Assembly (NCBI GenBank): GCA_017407325.1 | Contig: JAFQWV010000022.1 | Coordinates: 62,001 to 126,000 of the forward strand | Source of the DNA: Clostridia bacterium | GTDB taxonomy: Bacteria; Bacillota; Clostridia; Christensenellales; Borkfalkiaceae | DNA length: 64,000 nucleotides | Direction of reading: 5' to 3' | Shown here: piece by piece, positions 34,390 through 42,828 of the stretch | How the letters are laid out: each line of letters starts with the position of its first letter | Position numbering within the stretch: the first letter of the stretch is position 1 | Translations under genes and position numbers: made by a program | Notes under the pieces: generated by a model | Told to the model about the DNA's origin: nothing | Database searches by the model: none | Seen by the model: only the letters and a program-made list of their open reading frames with translations

Positions 34390-35313
34390 ATGATACTTAC
34401 GGTATGCCCGAATCCGTGCATTGACTGTACGCTGGAACTTGAAAAGTTTAACGTGGGCAGACTTAACAGAATAGAAAATAAAATTGAACGCTGGGCAGGT
34501 AAAGCGTTAAACACAGCCGTCGGCGTTGCTCGACTTGGTGGCAAGGTTCAAACCACAGGATTTATGTTTGAAACGGGTGGTAGAAGATGCGTTCAATACC
34601 TGGCTAACGAAGGCGTTTCGTCAAAATTCGTTTGGTCGCGTGGTAGACTTAGGGTAAATTACAAAATAATCGACTCGCGCTCGATGATGACCGAAATAAA
34701 CGACCGTGGCGAACACGTCTCGACCGAAAAACTAAACCAACTTTTAAAAACCGTTGCCGAGCTTTCTGAAAATTCAGAAATAACTGTAATTTCAGGCTCG
34801 CTCCCGGGTGGTGCTCCTGACGAATATTACGAAAAACTCGTTCGCTCGGTAAATAAAAACTCTAAAGTCATAGTTGACTGTGAAAAAGGAAAGCTTCTTT
34901 ATGCTATAAGCGCAGGTGTTTACCTTGTAAAACCAAACCTTTCAGAGCTTGAAGCGGTAAACGAAGAAAGTTATACCAATTTAAAAGACATGGTAAAAGG
35001 TTGCAATAAACTGATAGACCGTGGTGCAGGGGCAGTTTTACTTTCTTTAGGTAAAGACGGGGCTATTTTATCAACGGGAAGTGAAACTTACTATTGTAAA
35101 AGTGGCAACGTCGCGGTTAACTCAACCGTTGGCGCAGGTGACAGTATGCTTGCAGCTGTTTCTTTAGCTCTATCTGAAGGTAAAGACTTAAAAGAAGTTT
35201 TACGATGTGGCGTTGCTGCAGGCACGGCGTCTGTTACAACAAGTGGTACTAATCTTTTCTATAAAGATAAATACGAAGAAATTTACGAAAAAATTTCTGC
35301 AATCGAACTTTAA
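34390..35313 (+). CDS. PfkB-family sugar kinase, 1-phosphofructokinase type
   Basis: The 307-residue protein has the start TVCPNPCIDCTLEL, ISGSLPGGAPDEYY and the C-terminal catalytic motif NSTVGAGDSMLAAVSLALSEG, as in FruK/LacC phosphosugar kinases. The N-terminal motif usually read as GGKGxN is WAGKALNTAVG here. It probably phosphorylates fructose-1-P or tagatose-6-P. There is no PTS gene nearby to decide. The ribosome site is GGGGG just after a terminator, and no separate promoter is obvious. Confidence 0.82.
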   Translation: MILTVCPNPCIDCTLELEKFNVGRLNRIENKIERWAGKALNTAVGVARLGGKVQTTGFMFETGGRRCVQYLANEGVSSKFVWSRGRLRVNYKIIDSRSMMTEINDRGEHVSTEKLNQLLKTVAELSENSEITVISGSLPGGAPDEYYEKLVRSVNKNSKVIVDCEKGKLLYAISAGVYLVKPNLSELEAVNEESYTNLKDMVKGCNKLIDRGAGAVLLSLGKDGAILSTGSETYYCKSGNVAVNSTVGAGDSMLAAVSLALSEGKDLKEVLRCGVAAGTASVTTSGTNLFYKDKYEEIYEKISAIEL

Positions 35314-35319
35314 TAAAAA

Positions 35320-35352
35320 CGGTCTATAGTGCGTTTATCGCGCTATAGACCG
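35320..35352 (+). terminator. Terminator-like hairpin
   Basis: A 14-pair stem (CGGTCTATAGTGCG with CGCGCTATAGACCG, one T-G) has a 5-nt loop. The T tract is poor (ATATTTTA). Confidence 0.65.
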
Positions 35353-35368
35353 ATATTTTAGGTGGATT

Positions 35369-38236
35369 ATGGGTAAAAAATTTATTGGGTTATTAATGGG
35401 TATTATTCTTATTTTTTCTTTTAGTGCGTGTAACGATAAAACGGTTGATACAGGCAATAGCATAAGCGCTACAAATTCAAGAACTTATCCAAGCGCGACA
35501 AATTCAAAAGAAAATTCAACAAATAAATCTGTCGAAAATAATAATACAAGCAGTGTAAAAAGTAATGATAGTGAAATTAAGAGTCAAGCAAATAGTAGCA
35601 AAATAAATAGTAGCGAAACAAGTAAAGATGCTTCAGCTTCTAAAGACGATAAAGAAGAAATTGAAACGCCTGTTCAAAATTTAAATACTATTTATCACAG
35701 TCCACAAAACTCAAATGCTAATTATAAACTTGTCGAAACGGTCTATGAAACATACGATACGGTCGTTGTCGATGCGGTAGTAACTGATTACGGGGCAGAT
35801 CCAACGGGGGTAAACGATTCGACAAACGCAATTAAGTCTGCAATTTCGTACATTCAAAGTCTTGGTGGTGGTACGGTTTATTTACCTGTTGGAAAATATC
35901 TTGTAACTGACACTATAAGCGTTCCACAGTACGTGGCTTTGCGTGGTGATTGGCAGTGTCCTGACGTTGAAAACCCTGCCTATGGCACGGTTATCGTGGC
36001 AAAACCGTCGGAGCTTGGCTCGTCAAAGCCACAAGATAAACCACTTATTGTGCTTTCAGGACATTCTGGAATTGACGGTTTGACTTTCTATTATCCAAAT
36101 CAAAATTTAAACAAAAAATACGGCTATACAGTTTACGCTGATGCACCTGTTACGACGACTATTAAAAACGTAACTATGATAAATAGCTCCTACGGTATCG
36201 GCGTATCTTTAAATTCTCAATACAACGAACTTGTCAATATTGAAAACTTATACGGAACGTTTTTGTATAACGCAATAAGTCATAATGCAACTACCGACGT
36301 AGGCTTTTACAATAATATAAATATTAAAAACGATTATTTTCTTCAAAACACTCTAGGTGAAAAACCTAACGAATCAACCTTAAAAACGTTCACTCGACAA
36401 AACTTATCTGCGCTAGTTTTAGGAGATCTTGACGACCAATTAATTTCAAACGTTACGGTAAATGATGCAAAATACGGCTTTTATTTTACAACAGGTATTC
36501 GTCAAGACGCAGGTTTTTGGGGGCTTGTAAATAATGCCGTGCTCGATTGCGAAACAGGCGTGTTTGCAGATTATTTAAACAGCCGTAGCGGGGTAGTGTT
36601 TACGTCATCTAACTTAGGAAAGGTTATAAATAACTCACCCGTCGGCGCTGTCAAAATCGCTGGCACTCAAGCAACTTTATCTGGCAGTGGTATTAACATA
36701 ACCGAAAGTGGCTCGGTCGATTTATCTAAATATAACTTAAATATCAATCCAACCTTTAATAAAATGACAAAACTCTACGTTGCTGAAGGTCTATCGTCGG
36801 GTGGACAAACTGATAACTCTCAAAAACTTAACGAGATTTTGTCAAGTCTTCCAAGTGACGGTTGCGTGCTTTTAATTCCTAACGGAATTTATAGACTAAA
36901 CGGTGCGATAACTATCCCGAAAAACGTAGAGATAAGGTCAACTCAAGGCGTTTTCTCAAGAACGAATCAATCGCAAAACGGTAAAAACGGAGTTGTGTTC
37001 GTTACTTACGTTAGTGGTGCAACCTTCAAGCTTAACCAAAATGCAGGCGTCAGGGGAGTGAGAATTTGGCACGCTAAAAACGACTTTAAAACTGCGGAGT
37101 CTCAACTTAAAAACTCGACCTATAGCACGGATATCTCAGTAAAAGCTGACGGTGACGGCGCGTATGCGTTCCTTAATGAAACGGTCGGGGCTTTCGTTGG
37201 ATTCGATTTTTCTGACTGTGATAATCATATTTTAAAAAGCAATTATGGCATAAGCTATAAAAACTTTATTGTTGCAGGTGGCAATAACGGAAAAATCGTT
37301 TCGTGTCTTTCTAATCCTAACTTTATGACAAGGTCTAATCTTTACGATTACTTCGACAAGACAAGTTGTTTAGTTGATAATTGGAAACTTATTCGTAACA
37401 GTGGCGAGTCAAACGAAGATTTTGCGACATTGCGCGACGGTATTGGCAGAACTTATACTACTATGGTTAAGCTTGTTAATGCTGACGGCGAACGCTGTCA
37501 AAACGTTTTCTGTTACGGCGAAGCAGGGCTTTTCGATATTCAAAATTCTAACGACGTTTTGCTTGTTAATACGTCTTTAGACTATATCCCTAACGATAAA
37601 TGCGTATATACGCTAAACGGTGGCTCGTGCGTAATCGTCGGCTCGCTAAGAGTTTACGGCACGTCAATCGGTTACAAATCGGGCAGTTTAAAAGCGTATG
37701 GGCGAATTGCTTTCGGTGTTATAAAAGAAGTGGCGTTTGACAGCACCGTTTCAACCGAAGATAAAATTGAATACGTAACTGAAAATGCAAGGTCTATGTC
37801 GCTATTTGACTGTGACACTAAGCCGTCTGGCTTTAATTTAACTCTTAACACAAACAAAACTTACGTATCAAGTGGCTCGGCAAGTTGGAAGTTTAACGGT
37901 AGCGACACGAAAACGATAAGCGGAACTTTCACTGCCAAAAACGTCAGCGAATACTCAAAAGGCTATCTACATTTAAAAATTTACGCAACTACCAGTAACA
38001 TAGGCATTGGACAGATAGAAATTTCGTCAAGTGGTGGTTGCGACGTAAACGAAATGAATTGGTCGTTTGACCAAGCCGTTACTAAACAAGGCTGGAATGA
38101 TATCTATCTTGCCATTCCATCTGGTGGAAGTACAGGTGGCTCAATAGATTTAACTAAGGTCAACTATATAAGAATTTACGTTCAAAACGGAACTAGCGAT
38201 TATTACGTTGACGACATCTCCTTTATAACAGATTAA
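35369..38236 (+). CDS. Beta-helix lipoprotein (pectate-lyase-3/GH55-like) with C-terminal carbohydrate-binding-like domain
   Basis: The 955-residue protein has lipobox FSAC and an Asn/Ser/Lys-rich linker (about 25-100). The first beta-helix region opens with VTDYGADPTGVNDSTNAIKSAI and GGGTVYLPVGKYLVT, the hallmark of the Pectate_lyase_3 superfamily. A second, shorter helix region repeats that opening (about 470-520, SGGQTDNSQKLNEIL, GCVLLIPNGIYRLNGAI). The last 150 residues form a jelly-roll-like domain. It is probably a surface polysaccharide lyase or hydrolase; exact substrate unknown. It complements the PL1 protein at 19.8 kb. Confidence 0.78.
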   Translation: MGKKFIGLLMGIILIFSFSACNDKTVDTGNSISATNSRTYPSATNSKENSTNKSVENNNTSSVKSNDSEIKSQANSSKINSSETSKDASASKDDKEEIETPVQNLNTIYHSPQNSNANYKLVETVYETYDTVVVDAVVTDYGADPTGVNDSTNAIKSAISYIQSLGGGTVYLPVGKYLVTDTISVPQYVALRGDWQCPDVENPAYGTVIVAKPSELGSSKPQDKPLIVLSGHSGIDGLTFYYPNQNLNKKYGYTVYADAPVTTTIKNVTMINSSYGIGVSLNSQYNELVNIENLYGTFLYNAISHNATTDVGFYNNINIKNDYFLQNTLGEKPNESTLKTFTRQNLSALVLGDLDDQLISNVTVNDAKYGFYFTTGIRQDAGFWGLVNNAVLDCETGVFADYLNSRSGVVFTSSNLGKVINNSPVGAVKIAGTQATLSGSGINITESGSVDLSKYNLNINPTFNKMTKLYVAEGLSSGGQTDNSQKLNEILSSLPSDGCVLLIPNGIYRLNGAITIPKNVEIRSTQGVFSRTNQSQNGKNGVVFVTYVSGATFKLNQNAGVRGVRIWHAKNDFKTAESQLKNSTYSTDISVKADGDGAYAFLNETVGAFVGFDFSDCDNHILKSNYGISYKNFIVAGGNNGKIVSCLSNPNFMTRSNLYDYFDKTSCLVDNWKLIRNSGESNEDFATLRDGIGRTYTTMVKLVNADGERCQNVFCYGEAGLFDIQNSNDVLLVNTSLDYIPNDKCVYTLNGGSCVIVGSLRVYGTSIGYKSGSLKAYGRIAFGVIKEVAFDSTVSTEDKIEYVTENARSMSLFDCDTKPSGFNLTLNTNKTYVSSGSASWKFNGSDTKTISGTFTAKNVSEYSKGYLHLKIYATTSNIGIGQIEISSSGGCDVNEMNWSFDQAVTKQGWNDIYLAIPSGGSTGGSIDLTKVNYIRIYVQNGTSDYYVDDISFITD

Positions 38237-38305
38237 AAGCCTTATAAACTTCGTTATGCGTCGTTTCTGAAAAAGCCTTATAAACGGCGCATTTCTGCGT
38301 TTCTT

Positions 38306-38361
38306 AAAAAAGCGTTTGACTTAGATGACCGACAAGGTCTATCTAATCCAAACGCTTTTTT
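38306..38361 (+). terminator. Long terminator hairpin
   Basis: A 13-bp outer stem (38306-38318 with 38349-38361) ends in six T. Inner pairs TTAGAT/ATCTAA and ACC/GGT extend it. It lies 70 nt after the beta-helix lipoprotein gene. Confidence 0.75.
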
Positions 38362-38561
38362 AGAGCCTTGAACTGCTTGTTTCTAATGCTTTTTAATATA
38401 TATCAATATAAGTGTGTGTAAAAGCAATACATAACAGTCGAGTTGCTCGACCGAGCCTAGCCTAACTTGTTTCTAAGACTTTTAAACATATTATAAACAA
38501 TCTATCTAATCCAAACGCTTTTTTAGAGCCTTGTCTTGCTTGTTTCTAAGTCTTTTAATAT
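38338..38561. repeat. Two direct copies of a ~61-bp non-coding repeat
   Basis: Copy 1 (38338-38399) and copy 2 (38501-38561) share TCTATCTAATCCAAACGC, then TTTTTTAGAGCCTTG, GCTTGTTTCTAA and CTTTTTAATAT-like sequence. A third partial match, CTTGTTTCTAAGACTTTT, lies at about 38466. Copy 1 includes the right arm of the terminator; copy 2 lacks a matching left arm. The gap 38237-38821 holds only this, cassette D and AT-rich DNA. Confidence 0.75.
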
Positions 38562-38629
38562 TGTTAAACAAGGACGGACTGTCCTAATAATTAATTAAAA
38601 TCCTTACAAAAAACTATACGTTAATCGCG

Positions 38630-38763
38630 GAACGCGGAAGCGTTCACGACCTTAACGCAAGTTGAAAACTTGCATATCGAGTGGCGTTAGCAACATATCG
38701 AGCGAAACTTGTTTCGCATATCGCGCAAAGCAACGCTTTGCATATCGAGTAGCCAAAGGCTAC
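38630..38763 (-). repeat. Hairpin-linker cassette D (linker TCGATAT)
   Basis: Read on the minus strand, hairpins lie at 38749-38763, 38725-38741, 38702-38717, 38681-38694 (one mismatch) and 38657-38673. They are joined by TCGATAT or GCGATAT. The end motif GTTAAGGTCGTG (38645-38656) and a last hairpin GAACGC-ttcc-GCGTTC (38630-38645) follow. It is the mirror orientation of cassette C, with the same linker and almost the same end. Confidence 0.8.
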
Positions 38764-38821
38764 AAAAATAGAGTGTTTTTTCCATCTACTAAGTCTAAAT
38801 AATAAAAAGGGGGTGGCGTTT

Positions 38822-39253
38822 ATGAAAAAAACAATGGCAATAATTTTCGTAATCTTTTTGGTTTTTTGTACTGCGTGCAGTAAAAAATTTAGTTCCGACG
38901 AGAATATTAAAGGATTTATTGGAAGTTACAGTTTTAAAGAAAACGTTTTACAAAATAAAACGACTGAAATTCAAATTCTTAGATTGAACGAACCATTTAA
39001 AACGTTTACTTCTCAAGATATAGAATTTACTGAAATTTTAGATGAAGTTGATAATTTAAAATTTAAACCTATACAGCCGATTGACGGTACGTGTTATTGG
39101 AAATTGCAAATTTTTATAGACAATGGGACTACTTATACAATTGACCAATGTTCAATTAGAAAGATTTATAGCGATGGAAAATTTTATTATCAAAACGTAG
39201 AATACGTTTTTGGAAGTGTTGATGAAATTTTATCTAAACATATAGAAATTTAA
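38822..39253 (+). CDS. Small lipoprotein, unknown function
   Basis: The 143-residue protein starts MKKTMAIIFVIFLVFCTAC, a lipoprotein signal with lipobox FCTAC, after a strong GGGGGTGG site. The ATG at 38822 is preferred to one 9 nt upstream because of spacing and signal-peptide shape. The remainder is a small beta-rich domain without recognised motif. It is isolated between cassette D and a bidirectional terminator. Confidence 0.6.
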   Translation: MKKTMAIIFVIFLVFCTACSKKFSSDENIKGFIGSYSFKENVLQNKTTEIQILRLNEPFKTFTSQDIEFTEILDEVDNLKFKPIQPIDGTCYWKLQIFIDNGTTYTIDQCSIRKIYSDGKFYYQNVEYVFGSVDEILSKHIEI

Positions 39254-39254
39254 G

Positions 39255-39291
39255 AAAAGTCGTGCAATAACACGGTTATTGCACGACTTTT
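39255..39291. terminator. Bidirectional terminator with AACACGGTT core
   Basis: A 17-bp perfect stem (39255-39271 with 39275-39291) has an ACG loop, between the convergent small lipoprotein gene and mnmG. Confidence 0.9.
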
Positions 39292-39298
39292 TTATTTG

Positions 39299-41155
39299 TT
39301 ACTTTGATAAATACACCATTAAAACTGCAATGTCGGCTGGGTTTACGCCTGAAATTCTTTCGGCTTGACCTAATGAGTTAGGACGAATTTTGTTAAGCTT
39401 TTCTCTTGCTTCTAATCTAAGTCCTTCAATCTTTGAATAGTCAATATCGCTTGGAAGCAGTTTGTTTTCTAAGCGCTTTGCTTTTTCAATTTGTTCTAAG
39501 CCTTTTTTGAGATAGCCTTCGTATTTAGCATCAGTCTCAAGTGTTTCCAAAATATCGAAAGGTGCGCCAGAAAACGCGCCAAATTCTTTTATTATATCTT
39601 CAAGTGGAATACCGCGCTTAATCATTTCTTTATACGATATACCACCAGAGAGCTTACCACCGTACTTTTCAACGAACTCGCGCGCTTTTAACGGAGAGTG
39701 GTTTTCTTCCATTTCTTTGCGATATTTTTCAAGCATTTCTTTTTTCTTTAAAAAGACTTTATAACGCTTATCGTTTACAAGCCCGACTTTTCTTCCAATT
39801 TCAGTAAGGCGTAAGTCAGCGTTGTCTTGGCGAAGAAAAATTCTATATTCTGCGCGAGAAGTCATCATACGGTACGGTTCAAGAGTGCCTTTTGTAACTA
39901 AGTCGTCAACAAGCACGCCGATGTACGAGCTGTCGCGAGTAAGATAGAGTGGTTTTTCATTTCTTAAATATAAAGATGCGTTAATACCAGCAACCAAGCC
40001 TTGCGCCGCAGCTTCTTCATAACCACTGCTTCCGTTTATTTGACCAGCAGTAAAAAGACCTTTAACTTTTTTGAACATAAGACTAGGGGTTAGGTCTAAA
40101 CTGTCAATGCAGTCGTACTCAATAGCGTACGCATAGCGCATTATTTTACAGTTTTCCAAACCTTTTATCGAGCGATACATCTTTATTTGAACGTCGTGTG
40201 GTAGCGAAGTTGACATACCTTGAACGTAGATTTCACCGCTGTCCTTTCCTTCAGGCTCTAAAAAAATTTGATGGCGTTCTTTGTCTGGGAAACGGTCTAC
40301 CTTTGTTTCAATCGACGGACAGTACCTTGGTCCCGTTCCTGAAATACTTCCGTTGTAAAGTGGGGAACGGTGAAGGTTATCGCGTATAATTTTATGTGTT
40401 TCTTCGTTAGTGTAAGTAAGATAACAAGGCGATTGTTTTTGTGGAACGCGCTTTGTTAAAAATGAGAAAGGATAAACGTTTGTTTCGCCTTCTTGAATTT
40501 CGCACTTTGAAAAATCTATCGAGCGAACGTCAAGCCTTGCGGGAGTTCCCGTTTTGAAACGAAAGATAGTAAAACCTAAGTTTTGTAAACTTTCGGTAAG
40601 TTTGTTAGCAGGTTCAAAACCGTTAGGCCCGGTTTCTTTAATCCACTCGCCAGCGATAAGTCTTGATTTAAGATAAACGCCCGTTGCAATTACGACGACT
40701 TTTGCTTTAATATATTCTGAAAACGCTGTCAAAACCCCTGAAACCTCACCGTTTTCCTCTAAAATTTCAGTAACTTCGCTTTGAATGATGGTCAGATTTT
40801 TGGTCTTTTCAAGCGTTTTTTTCATATTTTGATGGTATCTAGCCTTGTCCGCTTGCGCCCTTAAACTTTGAACGGCTGCGCCTTTACCGCGATTTAGCAT
40901 GCGAATTTGAAGTGTGGTTTTGTCAATGTTTACACCCATTTCACCACCGAGCGCGTCAATCTCGCGAACAAGGTGACCTTTTGCCGTTCCACCGATTGAC
41001 GGATTGCACGCCATAAAGGAAATGCTGTCAAGATTTAAGGTAAGCAGGGCAGTATTATGACCTAAGCGCGCTAAAGCGAGCGCTGCTTCAACACCTGCGT
41101 GTCCTGCGCCGACAACTACTGCATCATATTCAGTTTTTGTAATAAAAGTTGCCAT
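39299..41155 (-). CDS. mnmG: tRNA uridine-5-carboxymethylaminomethyl modification enzyme MnmG
   Basis: The 618-residue flavoprotein, with MnmE, modifies U34 of certain tRNAs. It has the FAD motif VVGAGHAGVEAALALARLG, NPSIGGTAKGHLVREIDALGGEMG, RLIAGEWIKETGPNGFEPA, MTSRAEYRIFLRQDNADLRLT and the C-terminal helical domain (GVNPADIAVLMVYL). It lies 18 nt after dnaA in the same direction. mnmE is not in the window. Confidence 0.96.
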   Translation of the reverse strand: MATFITKTEYDAVVVGAGHAGVEAALALARLGHNTALLTLNLDSISFMACNPSIGGTAKGHLVREIDALGGEMGVNIDKTTLQIRMLNRGKGAAVQSLRAQADKARYHQNMKKTLEKTKNLTIIQSEVTEILEENGEVSGVLTAFSEYIKAKVVVIATGVYLKSRLIAGEWIKETGPNGFEPANKLTESLQNLGFTIFRFKTGTPARLDVRSIDFSKCEIQEGETNVYPFSFLTKRVPQKQSPCYLTYTNEETHKIIRDNLHRSPLYNGSISGTGPRYCPSIETKVDRFPDKERHQIFLEPEGKDSGEIYVQGMSTSLPHDVQIKMYRSIKGLENCKIMRYAYAIEYDCIDSLDLTPSLMFKKVKGLFTAGQINGSSGYEEAAAQGLVAGINASLYLRNEKPLYLTRDSSYIGVLVDDLVTKGTLEPYRMMTSRAEYRIFLRQDNADLRLTEIGRKVGLVNDKRYKVFLKKKEMLEKYRKEMEENHSPLKAREFVEKYGGKLSGGISYKEMIKRGIPLEDIIKEFGAFSGAPFDILETLETDAKYEGYLKKGLEQIEKAKRLENKLLPSDIDYSKIEGLRLEAREKLNKIRPNSLGQAERISGVNPADIAVLMVYLSK

Positions 41156-41173
41156 ATAAGTCGGTTAATAGTA

Positions 41174-42496
41174 TTATTTTTTTCTGATTAAGTTCTTTAA
41201 ATCTTGAACTTGGGTTGCAATTCTTTCGTTGGTTTTAATAAGCTCGCTTATTTTATCGCGAGTGTAAATTACTGTAGTGTGGTCTCTTCTACCCATTGCT
41301 GAGGCAATACTCATAAGTGGAATACTTAATAATTCAGTCATAAGGTAGGTGCAAATTTGACGAGGTTCAACGAGTTCTTTCGTCTTTCTTTTTCCAAGAA
41401 GGTCGGATTTGCTAATTTTATAAAAAGAGCAAACGGAAGAAATAATATGGTCGGCAGTAATAACTTCTGCCTCGTCGTCTTGTTTAGAGAGTGCAAGTGC
41501 TTCTTTTGCTAGGTCGATAGTAATATTAGAGCCTTTTAAAAGTGAAGCAAAAATTACTTTATTAAGTATTCCTTCAAGCGAACGAACGTCGTCTTCGCCT
41601 TGCTCGGCTAAAAAGGTAGCAACTTCAAGGTTAAGAATATATTTTTTTTCCTCAGCCTTCTTTTGCAAGATAGCAATTTTCGTTTCTAAGTCAGGTGGAA
41701 GAACTTCTGCCATCAAACCACTTGAAAAACGGGTCTTTAGACGGTCTTCTAAAAGCTCGATTTCACGTGGGTGACAGTCGCTTGATAGAATGATTTGCTT
41801 GTTTTTTGAATAGAGTTCGTTAAAAGTGTGGAAGAACTCTTCTTGAGTCGATTGTTTTTTAGCTAAAAACTGCACGTCGTCGATGATAAGAACGTCAACC
41901 GTGCGATAGCGATTGCGAAAATCTTGACCGCTTGCATGGCCTTTACCTTGACGGATAGAATTAATTAAATCGTTAGTAAATTTCTCGCAAGTTGCATAAA
42001 TTACGTTAAGCTTAGGTTTTTTATGTTTAATTTCGTTTGCGATAGCGTGCATAATGTGCGTTTTACCCAAACCACTTGAACCGTAAATAAAGAGTGGGTT
42101 ATAACTATTCCCCGGATCTTCAGAAACAGCCTTAGACGCTGCGTAAAGGTAACGGTTAGAGCTTCCGACAACGAAAGAGTCGAACGTGTATTTAGGGTCG
42201 ATAGGCGTAGAAATATCTTCTTCGTCTTTATGCGAAGAAATAAACGGTTTTTCCGAGCCTTGAACGTAAATTTTATATTCTAAAACGCCAGCCGCTTTTT
42301 CAAGCGCGTCGCTAATTTTGTCGCTGAGCTTAGACAAAAAGCTTGCGTACATACGCGTTGGTGCTTGTAAAATTAAAACGCCCCCGTCAAGGTCAATAGC
42401 TTGTAAACTTTGAACGTATGTAGAAAATGCTATACTTGAAACTGTCTTTTCAAGCTCAATAAGCGCTTTGTTCCATAAAATTTCGTAACTTTCCAT
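41174..42496 (-). CDS. dnaA: Chromosomal replication initiator DnaA
   Basis: The 440-residue AAA+ initiator has an N-terminal DnaB-interacting domain, Walker A YGSSGLGKTHIMHAI, Walker B VLIIDDVQFLA, sensor I ILSSDCHPREI and the C-terminal DNA-binding signature MGRRDHTTVIYTRDKI. It diverges from recF across a 332-nt gap without recognisable DnaA-box clusters, and dnaN is not beside it. The start follows an AGGGGT-type site. Two genes, dnaA and mnmG, seem to form one transcript. Confidence 0.97.
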   Translation of the reverse strand: MESYEILWNKALIELEKTVSSIAFSTYVQSLQAIDLDGGVLILQAPTRMYASFLSKLSDKISDALEKAAGVLEYKIYVQGSEKPFISSHKDEEDISTPIDPKYTFDSFVVGSSNRYLYAASKAVSEDPGNSYNPLFIYGSSGLGKTHIMHAIANEIKHKKPKLNVIYATCEKFTNDLINSIRQGKGHASGQDFRNRYRTVDVLIIDDVQFLAKKQSTQEEFFHTFNELYSKNKQIILSSDCHPREIELLEDRLKTRFSSGLMAEVLPPDLETKIAILQKKAEEKKYILNLEVATFLAEQGEDDVRSLEGILNKVIFASLLKGSNITIDLAKEALALSKQDDEAEVITADHIISSVCSFYKISKSDLLGKRKTKELVEPRQICTYLMTELLSIPLMSIASAMGRRDHTTVIYTRDKISELIKTNERIATQVQDLKNLIRKK

Positions 42497-42550
42497 ACCC
42501 GTACCCCTGTGTTTTATCCTGTTTATTGTGAGTGCTATATTAAAAATTTA

Positions 42551-42579
42551 TTGACATATTTTGTGAGAGTATATATAAT
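42551..42579 (+). promoter_or_regulatory. Consensus promoter reading toward recF
   Basis: A perfect TTGACA (42551-42556), a 17-nt spacer and a perfect TATAAT (42574-42579). The transcript would carry a leader of about 240 nt that includes the inverted-repeat element. Confidence 0.75.
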
Positions 42580-42642
42580 TGTAGTATAAACTTTAAAAAA
42601 AAGCAAGGCTTTTTTGATAAAAAAATTTACTGCGCCAATTCT

Positions 42643-42765
42643 GTCATTCTGAGCGACGCGAAGAATCTCTAAAGCACCTTGTACGGTTATTCTAGTCAAG
42701 AAGTAAAAAGTGCACGGCAAGTTCTTTAGAGATTGCCACGAGCAACAAATTGCGCTCGCAATGAC
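42643..42765. repeat. Short MITE/REP-like inverted-repeat element
   Basis: A 123-bp element begins GTCATTCTGAGC and ends GCTCGCAATGAC, imperfect inverted ends. An internal perfect 11-bp inverted repeat pairs AATCTCTAAAG (42664-42674) with CTTTAGAGATT (42724-42734). Sequences of the GTCATT(C/G)(T/C)GAG type followed by GAATCTC are widespread non-autonomous repeats in bacterial genomes. It has no coding capacity. Confidence 0.7.
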
Positions 42766-42828
42766 GAGTGGGAATATCCAAGTTGCGTTTTAACGAAAAT
42801 AAATAAGATATTACATACCAGATCTTTT

